A stretch of 30,405 nt of DNA from CAMBDR01 sp046597185. GTDB lineage: Bacteria > Pseudomonadota > Gammaproteobacteria > Burkholderiales > Burkholderiaceae_D. Below, piece after piece: positions 6,841 to 17,100 of the stretch. The first letter of the stretch is position 1. Every line of letters starts with the position of its first letter. The notes below the pieces were generated by a model. The model made no database searches and was not told the DNA's origin. It saw only the letters and a list, made by a program, of their open reading frames with translations. The stretch covers positions 1 to 30,405 of the forward strand of contig JBKJLF010000239.1 in assembly GCA_046597185.1 (NCBI GenBank), read 5' to 3'. The translations under genes and the position numbers were made by a program.

Positions 6841-7968
6841 GTGACAACCTCAAACAATAGCAGCAATGGCAGCAATGGCAGCAATGGTTTTTTGCCCGAT
6901 GTGGCAACGCTTGATGAAATGTTTGCCGAAACCAGCTTGGCCTGCCCCTGTTGCAACGGCACGCTCACGCCCGCCATGTTCCAACAATTATTGGCGCAGG
7001 CAGAGCAATTAAAGCTGGGGCAAAGCGAATTTCGCCAGATGGCCAGCGGTGGCATGGGCATGTTGATCGACCCGCACGCGCACATGATCGCGCGTACCAC
7101 CGACGACTACGAAGCCATGGCGCGCGCGGGCATTGTGGCGGTGATTGAACCGGCTTTTTGGCTGGGCCAGTTACGCACCAATGTCGGCAGTTTTATCGAT
7201 TATTTTTCCACCATTACCGGTTTTGAGCGCTTTCGCGCCGGGCAATTTGGCATTCGTCATTATTGCGCCATCGGCTTGAACCCGAAAGAAGCAAATAACC
7301 CGGCCCTGGCCGAAGCGGTATTGGCGGTTTTGCCGCGTTACCTGGGCAAAGAAGGCGTAGTGGCCCTGGGGGAAATCGGTTATGACGAACAAACCCCGTT
7401 GGAAGACAAAGCGTTTCGCGCCCAAATCGAATTGGCCAAAGAATTTGAATTGCCCATCATGATCCACACCCCGCACCGCGACAAAAAACGCGGCACCCAA
7501 CGCACCATGGATGTGCTGGAAGAATGCGGCTTTGACCCGGCGCGCTGCGTGATCGATCACAACAATGAAGAAACCGTGGCCGAAGTGTTGAACCGGGGTT
7601 ATTGGTGCGCCTTCACGATTTACCCGTCAACCAAAATGGGCAACGAGCGCCTGGCCGAGATTGTGGCGCAATACGGCCCCGAGCGCATCATCGTCGATTC
7701 CGCTTGCGACTGGGGCGTATCCGACCCGCTGGCGGTGCCAAAATCAGCCCGTTTGATGGCGGCGCGCGGCATATCTGCCGAAGCGATTCATAAGGTGGTG
7801 TATGCCAATGCGTTGGCGGTGTATGGTTTGAATCAGGAAATGCAAGAGGCGCACTGGTGCCAGCCTGCAGCGATTGATCAGCGCACGCTTTACAGTGGCA
7901 ATTCGGTGTTGCGTGGGCAAGCACCACGGGTGGATGCGAGTTTGCAAGATCCGGATATTATCCGGTAG
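6841..7968 (+). CDS. TatD-family metal-dependent hydrolase, EboB-like
   Basis: 375 residues. Start GTG 6841 is chosen because AAGGAG lies seven bases upstream; an earlier in-frame start at 6745 has no such site. The TIM-barrel metal ligands are visible: DPHAHM (H79, H81), ALGEIGYD (E178), IMIHTPH (H209), VIDHNNEE (H240) and IVDSACDWGVSDPLA (D290). The opening IDPHAHMIARTTDDYEAMARAGI, FWLGQ, NPKEANNPALAE and VDSACDWGVSDP resemble EboB of ebo operons rather than TatD nuclease. Residues 1-70 are an extra N-terminal part with an SNG repeat and a CPCC cluster (C35, C37, C38) that could bind metal. No other ebo gene is in the window. Ebo proteins are implicated in transport or maturation of metabolites; the exact EboB reaction is not established. 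Confidence 0.75.
   Translation: MTTSNNSSNGSNGSNGFLPDVATLDEMFAETSLACPCCNGTLTPAMFQQLLAQAEQLKLGQSEFRQMASGGMGMLIDPHAHMIARTTDDYEAMARAGIVAVIEPAFWLGQLRTNVGSFIDYFSTITGFERFRAGQFGIRHYCAIGLNPKEANNPALAEAVLAVLPRYLGKEGVVALGEIGYDEQTPLEDKAFRAQIELAKEFELPIMIHTPHRDKKRGTQRTMDVLEECGFDPARCVIDHNNEETVAEVLNRGYWCAFTIYPSTKMGNERLAEIVAQYGPERIIVDSACDWGVSDPLAVPKSARLMAARGISAEAIHKVVYANALAVYGLNQEMQEAHWCQPAAIDQRTLYSGNSVLRGQAPRVDASLQDPDIIR
6862..6888 (+). repeat. In-frame 9-bp repeat (SNG x3)
   Basis: AGCAATGGC is repeated three times (last base T in the third copy) directly after the start region of the EboB-like gene, giving SNGSNGSNG, a flexible N-terminal linker. Confidence 0.8.
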
Positions 7969-8001
7969 TGGCGCATTCGATTATGGCGCTCAGTTCAAGC
8001 G

Positions 8002-10824
8002 CTACAAATCCGGGTTTTGCACCACCTGCACATAATTATTCAAATTCAAAAATGTCTGCGCGGCGGCTTGCAGCTGTTTGGCCGTCATCGCCGTAATCAA
8101 TTTTCCTCCACTCACCGCCTTTTGGGGCTTTATTTTTGAATCCGCTGGCTCTTTCAAATGAAACAGCAAATAACTGAGCCAGGATTGATTGCTGCGCTGC
8201 GATTCAAGATACGATTTCAACCAATTGGCCTTGACCTTATTCAAATCCACCAGATTGGGGCCGCGCTCTTGCAGGGTGCGAATTTCTGCCAACAGCGAGC
8301 GGATCACATTGTCAACATTCTCCGGGCCGCAGGGCAGGCTAATTGAAATCAAAAAGTTTTTATTCGGTAGCGGTATCAACACACCATCGGCCGCGCCGCT
8401 GTAAATATAACCCTGCTTTTCACGCAGGGTATCGGTGATTTTTAAATTCAGTAATTCGATCAGGGCGTAAAAGCGCATCCTGTCTTCGGCGCTGGCGCTA
8501 ACGGGGCCGCTAAAGCTGAAGGTGACGGTACTTTTGGCATCGCTGCCAACCCGCACTTCTTTTTTTGCGATGCCAGTGACGGGGCGCAATTGCACATCGC
8601 GCCAGCTGGTCACCACATCGGGCGTGGCCAGGCTGGCCAGATATTGGCTGAGCAAGGGTTTGATGGCGGCCACCTCAAAATTGCCGACAAAGATAAAGGT
8701 AAAGCCTTTGGCGCTGCCAAAGCGTTGTTGGTAAATGCGGATGGCATCATCGATATTGAGTTTTTGCACATCTTCAGCGCGCCATACTTGCGCCAAATGC
8801 GGGTGGGATTGAAACAGCGTGTCTTGAATCGCATTTTGTAATTGCAGTTCTGGCGAAACCAGATTGCTACGGATTTGCGCGCTTTGCGTCGTCAAAAACT
8901 GCTGGTAAAGCGTTTCATCCCGCCTTGGGGCAGAAAACATCAGTTGAATCAATTGCAGCAGGGTTTCAAAATCTTGCTGACCACTATTGCCTGCGATCAG
9001 CTCATTATAGGCATTCATGCTCGGGCTGAGAGCAACCTGTTTGCCAGCCAGAAATTGTTGAATCTGACGCGGCGACAAGTCTTTAAAGCCCATGGCACTC
9101 ACGGCCTGGGTGGCATAGCGTGCGTTTAAAATATCGGTGCCATCAAACAGCGAGACCCCGCCATCGCGCGTGGCTGCCATGACGATTTCATCGTTGCGGT
9201 AATGACTTGGCCTGAGTAACACCTTGACCCCATTTGATAAAATTATACTGGTCAGCTTCAATTGCGGGTCAAAGCTTTCAGATACTATGCTGCCTGGGGG
9301 CGGTAGCGCGCTCAGTAATTGCCCGGGAATGACTTCTTCCGCCAGCGCTTGAATGTCCCCTTTTTCTGCGGCTGCCACCCATTCCAGCAATTGCGCCCGT
9401 TTGGGTTGTTGCGCCCCCGGCTGGGGGATGCCGTTGTAGCTGATCAATTTGGCGACATTTCGGGGAATGGCGTTTAACACAAAGCGATTGAGTTCTTCAA
9501 TGCTCAAAGCGGGCAACAGTTGGCTGACATAGTGGTATTCATTTTCAATCCCCGGCGCGGGGGTTTGCTGTAGAAAATGCTGTTTGTAGCGCTTGACGAA
9601 ATAGATCGAATCGGTTTTATCGCGTTCGTTATATTGGCGTTGCCAGAGGCGGATAATTTCTTTGCGCGCCCGATCCAATTCGCCCTGGTTAATGCCAAAT
9701 TTTTGCAAGCGCTTCACTTCCGTGGCCAGCGCGCTCAGCGCAACTTGAATGCCGCTGCGATTGATCCCGGCATATACCGAAAAAGTTTGATAGCCCACCT
9801 CCAGTGCTGCCAAGCCACCGCCCGCACCGCCAAACGGTGGGTTGGCTTGCTGCGCCAGGGCTTGCAGGCGTGAGTTGACTACTGTGCTCATGACCAGGCT
9901 GATTATTTGCTGCCGATAGTCGTCCAGGGTCAAGATCGGGGCCTGGGTTTGGATGCCGTAACGAATAAATACCGAGGTATTACTGGCTTCGGAATCGGTG
10001 CTGACAATGGCTTCGGATTGCTCCGGCGCGGTGATGCTGGTAATGGGGCGCGGCGGTGCATCGGGCGGGTTGCTTAATTTGGCGAAATGTTTTTCGATCA
10101 TTTTTTCGGCGGCCTGCGGCTCAATATCGCCCACCACCATCACCGCCATTAAATTGGGCCGATACCAATCATGGTAAAAGCGCTTCATGGCGCTGGCATC
10201 AAAGGTTTTGACTTGTTCTTCCTGCCCGCCGGGCATACGCCGGGCATATTGGGAATTGGGATAGAGTTTGGGCAAGAGTTCACGCGTAATCCGGTCGCTC
10301 GCGCCTTTGCGGGTGCGCAACTCTTCCAGCACCACGTGGCGCTCTTGCTCAATATCGGCCTCGTTAAAACTGATGCCACTGGCAAAATCTTCCAACACCA
10401 AAAAGCCGGATTCGATATATTCCTTTTTATCGGTGGGCACCTGCAAAATGTAAATGGTGTCGTTAAATGAAGTAAATGCGCTTAAATCGGCACCAAACTT
10501 GATGCCGATGCTTTGCAAATAGCTGGTCAGCTCATGCTTTTTAAAGTGGCGGCTACCATTAAAGGCCATATGTTCAACAAAATGGGCCAAACCTTGTTGA
10601 TCATCCTGTTCCAACACCGAACCCACGTTCAAGAGCAGGCGCATTTCCACCATTTTCTCAGGGCGCGGGTTTTTTTGAATGTAGTAAGTCAAACCATTGG
10701 CCAGCTTGCCGACTTTGAGCGTGGGATCGGTTGGCAAGCGTTGCTGCAGGTCGATGGTGGGGCCTGCCGCATGCACACTTAATGCGCAGGCCAAACTACA
10801 GCAAGCAATCAGGTATTGGAACAT
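8002..10824 (-). CDS. Secreted M16 (pitrilysin/insulinase) family zinc peptidase, paralogue 2
   Basis: 940 residues. A signal peptide is visible (MFQYLIACCSLACALSVHAA, cleavage after about residue 20), so it acts in the periplasm or outside the cell. The inverted zinc motif is H81-F-V-E84-H85, with the distal glutamate at E161 (QERHVVLEEL), the 76-residue spacing expected of M16. The second half (from about 500) is the inactive C-terminal M16 lobe, with FTFIFVGNFEVAAIKPLL near 690. The full double-domain length fits a PqqL-like periplasmic M16 peptidase. It lies 23 bases downstream of a paralogue and is co-transcribed with it. It converges on the EboB-like gene with only 33 bases between the stops and no evident terminator. 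The substrate is unknown. Confidence 0.9.
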   Translation of the reverse strand: MFQYLIACCSLACALSVHAAGPTIDLQQRLPTDPTLKVGKLANGLTYYIQKNPRPEKMVEMRLLLNVGSVLEQDDQQGLAHFVEHMAFNGSRHFKKHELTSYLQSIGIKFGADLSAFTSFNDTIYILQVPTDKKEYIESGFLVLEDFASGISFNEADIEQERHVVLEELRTRKGASDRITRELLPKLYPNSQYARRMPGGQEEQVKTFDASAMKRFYHDWYRPNLMAVMVVGDIEPQAAEKMIEKHFAKLSNPPDAPPRPITSITAPEQSEAIVSTDSEASNTSVFIRYGIQTQAPILTLDDYRQQIISLVMSTVVNSRLQALAQQANPPFGGAGGGLAALEVGYQTFSVYAGINRSGIQVALSALATEVKRLQKFGINQGELDRARKEIIRLWQRQYNERDKTDSIYFVKRYKQHFLQQTPAPGIENEYHYVSQLLPALSIEELNRFVLNAIPRNVAKLISYNGIPQPGAQQPKRAQLLEWVAAAEKGDIQALAEEVIPGQLLSALPPPGSIVSESFDPQLKLTSIILSNGVKVLLRPSHYRNDEIVMAATRDGGVSLFDGTDILNARYATQAVSAMGFKDLSPRQIQQFLAGKQVALSPSMNAYNELIAGNSGQQDFETLLQLIQLMFSAPRRDETLYQQFLTTQSAQIRSNLVSPELQLQNAIQDTLFQSHPHLAQVWRAEDVQKLNIDDAIRIYQQRFGSAKGFTFIFVGNFEVAAIKPLLSQYLASLATPDVVTSWRDVQLRPVTGIAKKEVRVGSDAKSTVTFSFSGPVSASAEDRMRFYALIELLNLKITDTLREKQGYIYSGAADGVLIPLPNKNFLISISLPCGPENVDNVIRSLLAEIRTLQERGPNLVDLNKVKANWLKSYLESQRSNQSWLSYLLFHLKEPADSKIKPQKAVSGGKLITAMTAKQLQAAAQTFLNLNNYVQVVQNPDL

Positions 10825-10847
10825 GGTGTGCCCGTTTCAGGTTTGGA

Positions 10848-13751
10848 TTAAGATTTTGGCTTGAGCACCACTTGCACCTGGTTATTCAAATCAAAATAAC
10901 GCTGCGCCGCTTGTTGAATATCGCCTTGAGTCAGTCCTTTGACTCGGCCTTCATAGCTGAGCAGCAAAGCCGGATCGAGTTGATTGGTGACCGAGGTTTG
11001 CAAGCGGCTCATCCAATAGCCGTTATCACGCAAATTGCTGCGATACGAGGTGAGCCAGTTTTGCTTGACTTTGTTGAGGTCGGCCAATTCCGGCCCCTGG
11101 GTTTTGACCTTTTCAATTTCAGCCAACAGGGCGTTGATGACTTTATCGGTGTTCTCTGGCGCGCAAGTGAGTTGGGTGCTGATTTGATAGTGCGGATACG
11201 GGTGTTTTTGCAAATCGCCATGCAAGCTGCCGCTATACACCAGGGTCAGTTTTTCGCGTAATACATCGGTGATTTTAATATTCAACACTTCGATCAGGGC
11301 CAGCAAGCGGGTTACCTCGATTTGTGAATACGGGCTTGCGCCGCTAAAGTAGAGCGTGGCCACCGCTTTGGCTTCCGTGCCAGCGCGCACCTCTTGCTTG
11401 ACCACGCCGCGCACCGGATGGGGCGCAACATCGAGCATACGGGTATCCACTTCGGTCCCCGGCAGGCTGGCCAACCAGGTGGTGAGCAAGGGCTTGATTT
11501 TGGCAAGCTCAAAACTGCCGACAAAAATAAAGGTAAAGTCTTTGGCGCTGGAAAAACGCTGGCGGTGAATTGCCATCGCCCGATCGAGCTGGATTTTGCC
11601 AAATTCCGCCGGGGTGGGGATTTGCTCGGCACGCGGATGGTCGCCATACAGCGCTTTGACCTGTTGCACATACAGTTGCGCGTCTGGTGCGGCCAAAACG
11701 TCTTTGTATTGATCTTGCGCTTTACTGATCCAGCCTTGAAACAAGGCCTCATCCTTGCGCGGCTGGGTAAATTGCAGGTGGATTAATTGCAATAGCGTTT
11801 CCAGATCCCGGCTGCCGGCGGACCCGCTGGCCTGGTCGTGATTATCTCCCAGGTTTAAGGTGATGTTGGCGCTTTTGCCTGCCAGAAGTTTTTGTAAATC
11901 AGTCGGGGAAAAGTCTTTCATGCCCATTTGCGCCACCACATGGCTGGCATAGCGCGCATTGATGATATCCGCATCAGGAAACAGCGCCAACCCACCGACG
12001 CGGGTGGCACTGAACAGGATTTGATCGTTTTTAAAGTCGCTCGGTTTTAAAATCACTTTCGCGCCGTTGGATAAACTCAATTCGGTCAGCCCCAATGCTT
12101 TGTTAAAGCTTTCTTTGATGATGCTGCCGGGGGCAGGTTGGCTATCCACCAGATTTTTGGCGATGGCTTTTTCAACCCGCGCATTGACCTGGCTTTGCTC
12201 GGCATGGGCCACCTGGGCCAACAATTCTTCCGGCTTGGGGATGGGGGTTTCAGCCTGGTCCGAACCCATATACGCCACCAGCTTGGCCTCTTGTTGTGGA
12301 ATCAGCTTGCGCGCGGCCTGATTCACTTCATCAAGCTGGATGGATTTGGCAAATTGCGTGATGTAGCGGTATTCATTGACGATGCCGGGCATGGGTTCCT
12401 GTTCCAGAAAATGGCGCACCGATTCATCGGCAAAGGCCACGGATTCGGTTTTATTGCGTTCCTGATACGCTTGTTCAATGCTGCGCACCATGAATTTTTT
12501 GGCCCGTTCCAGTTCTTCATTGGTAAAACCGAACTGGCGTGCGCGCTGGTTTTCTTGCAGCATGGCGTCAATCGCGGCTGCGCTGCCTTGTCGCCCGATG
12601 GCGGCATAGGCGGTAAATGAGCGATGGCCACGTACCAATTTACTCATGCCGCTGCTGGCGTAGCCAAACGGTGGGCTGGCTTGTTGGGTTAGTTCCTGCA
12701 GGCGCAGGGCGAGCATCTGGCCGACCAAATCTTCCACCAGTCTGGCGCGATATTGGCCCAGGGTTTGGCTATCCTGAAAGGTTTGTACGGGATAGCGCAA
12801 CAACACGGTATTGTTGCTCGCTTCCTTATCGGTTAGCACCAGCGCTTCGGATTCGGTGCGCGCGGGTATGCTGGCATACGTGCGGGCGCGCTCGCCAGCC
12901 GGGTTGGAGAGCTTGCCAAAGTATTGTTTGATCATGCTTTCAACCTGCTTCGGGTCGATATCACCCGCCACCACCACGGCCATTAAATTGGGCCGATACC
13001 AATCGTGGTAAAAGCGCTTGACTGCCGCCGGTTTAAAGCTTTTCAGGATCTCTTCGCTGCCAATGGGCAGGCGTTTGGCGTATTGCGAGCCGTTGTAGAG
13101 TTTGGGATAAAGTTGCTTGCCCATGCGGTCTTCCGCACCTTTGCCCCGGCGCAATTCTTCCAGCACAATATCGCGTTCTTTATCGATATCGGCATCGTTC
13201 AGGCTCAAGCCGCCAGCCCAGTCTTGCAATACCTGCATGCCGGTGGCCAAATTGCCGGGTTTGTTGGTGGGAATCGGCAGAATGTAGACGGTTTCGTCGA
13301 AGCTGGTGTAGGCATTGAGATCGGCCCCGAATTTCACGCCAATCGATTGCAGGTAAGAGATCAGTTCGTGTTTCTTGAAATGGGTGGAGCCATTGAAGGC
13401 CATGTGTTCGGTCAGGTGAGCCAGGCCTTGTTGGTCGTCATCTTCCAGAATCGAGCCGGCTTTGACCACCAGGCGCAGTTCCACTTTTTTCTCGGGCTTG
13501 GTGTTTTTTTGGATGTAGTAAGTCAAGCCATTGGGGAGTTGGCCCAGTTTGATGCGTGGGCTGATGGGGATGGTTTGTTGTAAAACCTTTGGCGAGTTCA
13601 GGTCAGGCTCAGCGCCGGATGCGGGTTTTTTGGCGTACAGATTGGGGCTGGTTGCCAGCAACGCCAGGGCCAGGGCCGTGAGTGCCGATGCGGTCAGTAC
13701 GCTCAGTGTCGCCCGTGCGCGGGGATGGATTTGGACAGGATTCATGGTCAT
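10848..13751 (-). CDS. Secreted M16 (pitrilysin/insulinase) family zinc peptidase, paralogue 1
   Basis: 967 residues from the ATG at 13751; the ATG at 13745 is equally possible and no good ribosome site decides. A longer reading to 13853 adds a Ser/Asn-rich stretch before the signal peptide and is unlikely. The signal peptide runs through ATLSVLTASALTALALALLA with cleavage after NLYA. The zinc site is H112-L-T-E115-H116 with the distal glutamate at E192 (KERDIVLEEL). The C-terminal lobe includes FTFIFVGSFELAKIKPLL. It is collinear with and clearly paralogous to the gene at 8002-10824, and both active sites look intact. The pair may form a heterodimer or have partly split substrate ranges. Confidence 0.9.
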   Translation of the reverse strand: MTMNPVQIHPRARATLSVLTASALTALALALLATSPNLYAKKPASGAEPDLNSPKVLQQTIPISPRIKLGQLPNGLTYYIQKNTKPEKKVELRLVVKAGSILEDDDQQGLAHLTEHMAFNGSTHFKKHELISYLQSIGVKFGADLNAYTSFDETVYILPIPTNKPGNLATGMQVLQDWAGGLSLNDADIDKERDIVLEELRRGKGAEDRMGKQLYPKLYNGSQYAKRLPIGSEEILKSFKPAAVKRFYHDWYRPNLMAVVVAGDIDPKQVESMIKQYFGKLSNPAGERARTYASIPARTESEALVLTDKEASNNTVLLRYPVQTFQDSQTLGQYRARLVEDLVGQMLALRLQELTQQASPPFGYASSGMSKLVRGHRSFTAYAAIGRQGSAAAIDAMLQENQRARQFGFTNEELERAKKFMVRSIEQAYQERNKTESVAFADESVRHFLEQEPMPGIVNEYRYITQFAKSIQLDEVNQAARKLIPQQEAKLVAYMGSDQAETPIPKPEELLAQVAHAEQSQVNARVEKAIAKNLVDSQPAPGSIIKESFNKALGLTELSLSNGAKVILKPSDFKNDQILFSATRVGGLALFPDADIINARYASHVVAQMGMKDFSPTDLQKLLAGKSANITLNLGDNHDQASGSAGSRDLETLLQLIHLQFTQPRKDEALFQGWISKAQDQYKDVLAAPDAQLYVQQVKALYGDHPRAEQIPTPAEFGKIQLDRAMAIHRQRFSSAKDFTFIFVGSFELAKIKPLLTTWLASLPGTEVDTRMLDVAPHPVRGVVKQEVRAGTEAKAVATLYFSGASPYSQIEVTRLLALIEVLNIKITDVLREKLTLVYSGSLHGDLQKHPYPHYQISTQLTCAPENTDKVINALLAEIEKVKTQGPELADLNKVKQNWLTSYRSNLRDNGYWMSRLQTSVTNQLDPALLLSYEGRVKGLTQGDIQQAAQRYFDLNNQVQVVLKPKS

Positions 13752-14144
13752 CAGTGTGTGTGGGGTTGGGCTGGTGTCGCCATCATACCTTTTTTGGGCA
13801 TTGCTTGAATTCGAATCGCTTGAACAGGGATTGGGGATAAAAGATTCATGCATTTATTTTGAATTGATGATCGAACTGTTTGGCCGGGGGGCATTCGGTC
13901 GTTACCAGGCATCACCAAAACTTCTTTCGGGGTGGTGCTATGTAATTCACGCTAAACCAACACTTATCCGAGTAAAAAAAAAGGGGGGCAAATTTAACAT
14001 AGTCTATTAATATTTGAACTAGAATGCAAAGGGCCAATTCACCACGTCCATGGATCAATAACCGGGTGCCTTGGTATGGTCATGAAATTTGCATGACGTT
14101 TGCATCAGGAAATTTTTGATAATCCATTCCCTCAGGAGGTTTTT
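13752..14144. other. 393-base divergent intergenic region
   Basis: It separates the M16 operon from the 1208-residue protein gene. It holds a nine-A/six-G homopolymer tract (13974-13988), an AT-rich stretch around 13995-14020 that may be promoter, and an 11-base-period direct repeat TTTGCATGA/TTTGCATCA (14088-14096, 14099-14107) about 40 bases before the plus-strand start. Positions 13867-13912 resemble the start of the RhuM-like fragment at 18551-18595 and may be a relic of the same element. The canonical ribosome site AGGAGG is at 14134-14139. I see no convincing gene here. Confidence 0.5.
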
Positions 14145-17100
14145 ATGGCTACCAAGGTTTTGATTGTTATTGATGGTGATTTTCGTTTTGATATAGGTTC
14201 TGGTGGTTTTCAGGACTTTACTTTCAAGGTACTGGTGGATGCACTCACCCTGGCCGGCATACAGGTGAGTAAAGCCAACCGTTCGCCCGATACCACGGCA
14301 GATTTCCAGAATTTTACGTTCAACGGTGTCGGTATCAATTTGCTTGAATATAATGCGATCTGGATGATTGGGCGGCAAGGCCGCAATTCAGTTAGCGTGA
14401 TTGGCAACAGCGGTGAGGGGGGAGACATTAATCTGCCCCCGGCTGAGCTGAAAGCCATTGCGCGCTTCATGGACGCTGGTGGTGGTGTATTTGCAACGGG
14501 GGATCATGACAGCATCGGATCGTGCATGTGTGGTCATATTCCTCGTGTTCGTGCTGCACGTTGCTGGTATGGACAAGGGGACGGTGCATCACCGATGTCT
14601 GCCGGGTTTCCAAGGAATTTCCCGGTCATCAGTGCTGCCAGAGCGGATACCACGCGGCCTAATCCGGCGGGTGCCTATAACGAATTCCCACCACCGTTCG
14701 TCTGGTTTGAGAACCAGTCCGATTCCGTACCGCAAGCCATCACCCCGGTCACCAATCCGGCCCATTCGATATTGCGCCGCAACGGCAATAACATTACGGT
14801 TTATCCCGATCATATGCATGAAGGCCAGACCCTGGGCGAGGTGCCCGGATATGACTACACCCAGTCCATCATGCTTGATGGCCAGTCGTTTACCGAATTT
14901 CCGCTGGTTGCCGGGGATCGTCCCAAGCCGGAAATCATTGCCACGGGTACGGTGCCCGGATTCCAGAACCGTAGCGCCCTGGATGGCAGTTTTACCGGTA
15001 GCGATAATTCCGTCGCGGCACCAAAAAACGTCAACACCTTGAGCGTGTATGACGGGCGGCGCGCTGGCGTGGGGCGGATCGTTACCGGTTCGACATTTCA
15101 CCATTACATCGACATCAATCTCACGGGTGATTCCAACATCAATAATGCCCAACGCAAGACCCGAACCGGGCCGGACGCCGAAAAAGGTCACGGCTTCGCA
15201 CATCCGGGAGCGGAACAAATTTTTGCGGATATCAAAGCCGTGTTTGTGAACATCACCAACTGGATTGCGCGCCCCAAACCAGCAATCACCCTGATACTTG
15301 AACGCAGCACTTTCGGGCAAGACGAGGTGACGCTTAATCCACAATTTGATAATGCAATCCTGGTCACGGTGGATGGCCTCAAACCAAGCCAATTTCCTGA
15401 TGGAAATGCGATCCCCGTTGGCATTACCACGCTCTCGCCTTCGATGGCACAATTGGCCAGTTGGGCCCCCGTTGTTTCGGCAACTGGTCTTGGTGCCATT
15501 GAGATCGTGCCAACCTCGGTCTCCAGTGATGATCCGACCCTGCCAGCACGCCTGCAACGCTTCACATTCAAGTACCGGGTGCGGTTTATTGCCGATGCCT
15601 TCGGTTTTGCCGGGCCAGCGCAAAGTATTCCCGTCACGGCGGCGCTCACTTCGCCTACTGCGCTGGCTGCGCCGCTGGTTGATAATGCCTGGATCGAATT
15701 GGTAAAATCAGCCAACCCCTTCATGCTGGATCTGGATGGTGTTAATACCACCACTTGGCTAAGTTCGGATCTGAAGGTATTTCCGGTGATTGAAGGTGGC
15801 TCGGTGGGGAGTGAGACATTGCCTAATGGTGCGAATCGCACGCAGGCGCTGCAATTTATCCAAAATCTTTGTACATCGCTTACCCCGGCCCAGTTTACCG
15901 GGTTGACTGGAAACCAGGCCGCATCCGCACTGAGCCCGTTCCCGACCACCAACACAAATAAAAAAGTCTACAATTTCGCCGTGGCGCGGGTGCGCCGCAA
16001 TGGCACCATCGCTGCCGCCAGCAACGTGCGCGTATTTTTTCGCACTTTTACCTCGCAAACCACGGCGGCGCTCACTTACAATGAAGCCATGGGCGTACCC
16101 ACTGGCGGCTATCTGAAAACGCCGGGCGCAGCACCGATTGCCTTACCCGGCGTGAGTGGCAATGCATGGCTATCGTTTCCATTTTTCGCCAGTACACGTG
16201 CGGCGGCACCGGCGGCACAGATTGATCCCGATAATGTAAAAAACATCAGCGTTGCCGAGCACGACAAATTTTTTGGTGTGTTAATCGACAATAATCTGGC
16301 TGGTGCCTATTTACCACCGACCCCCAATTCGGCTGGTGCGGCGATCGACCTGCCAACCTTGCTGATGGGTGAACACCAGTGCCTGGTGGCCCAGATCGAA
16401 TTTGCCGGAACACCCATTCCAAGTGGGGCCAACCCGGCCACATCCGACAAGCTGGCCCAACGCAATATCGCCCTCAGTGTTGTTGCCAACCCCGGCATCG
16501 GCGCTTCGCGCACAGCCATGCACACCTTTGAAATCGAAGCCACGCCGCATCCGATTGCCGATGGACTGCCGCCGGACGAACTGGTGCTCGAATGCTTGCA
16601 AGATATCCCCGACAACACCTGGATCGGTATCCATATTCCAAGCTGGAACGTCAATGAGGTGCTGGAACTGGCCGAGCGCTTTTACCCACGTCATGAATTA
16701 CGTGCAGTGGATAGCCATAAGATCGAATTGCCCGCTGGCGGGATACGCTATATTCCGATTCCCAGAAGCCTGTCCCGGCAAACCGGCGTGATCACCGTTG
16801 AACTGCCGCTTGGCATTAAAAAAGGCCAACGCTTTGATGTCTCGATCAGACAAATTACCAACCGCAGCCGCAACGCCCGTGTGCCGCAACCCACAATCAA
16901 GCAGATTTCGTTAAAAGAAGCTGATCGCCTGATTGCAGAATTGGGGGTGGTGACAGCGCCAGCAACAGCAACAGCAAGAAGGGGCAGCAGGAGCAACGCC
17001 AACAATATGCAGCCACGTGGGGTGTTTGATCTTGGCAACAACCGCTCGCTGGTTACCGATCTGGCGGCGTTTGAATTACCCAATGATCATGCGCTGCTGA

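Noticed and set aside
7951..7965. CCGGATA-T-TATCCGG palindrome at the end of the EboB-like gene
   Set aside because: It is inside the coding region, its loop would be three bases and no T-run follows, so a terminator call is not justified.
13531..14010. 159-codon plus-strand frame over the start of the first M16 gene
   Set aside because: Mostly antisense to the signal-peptide region; only its last part falls in the intergenic region and is discussed as a possible RhuM relic.
14589..15623. 344-codon antisense frame opposite the large protein
   Set aside because: The sense strand has a perfect ribosome site and a recognisable N-terminal fold; the antisense protein looks random and Arg/His-rich.
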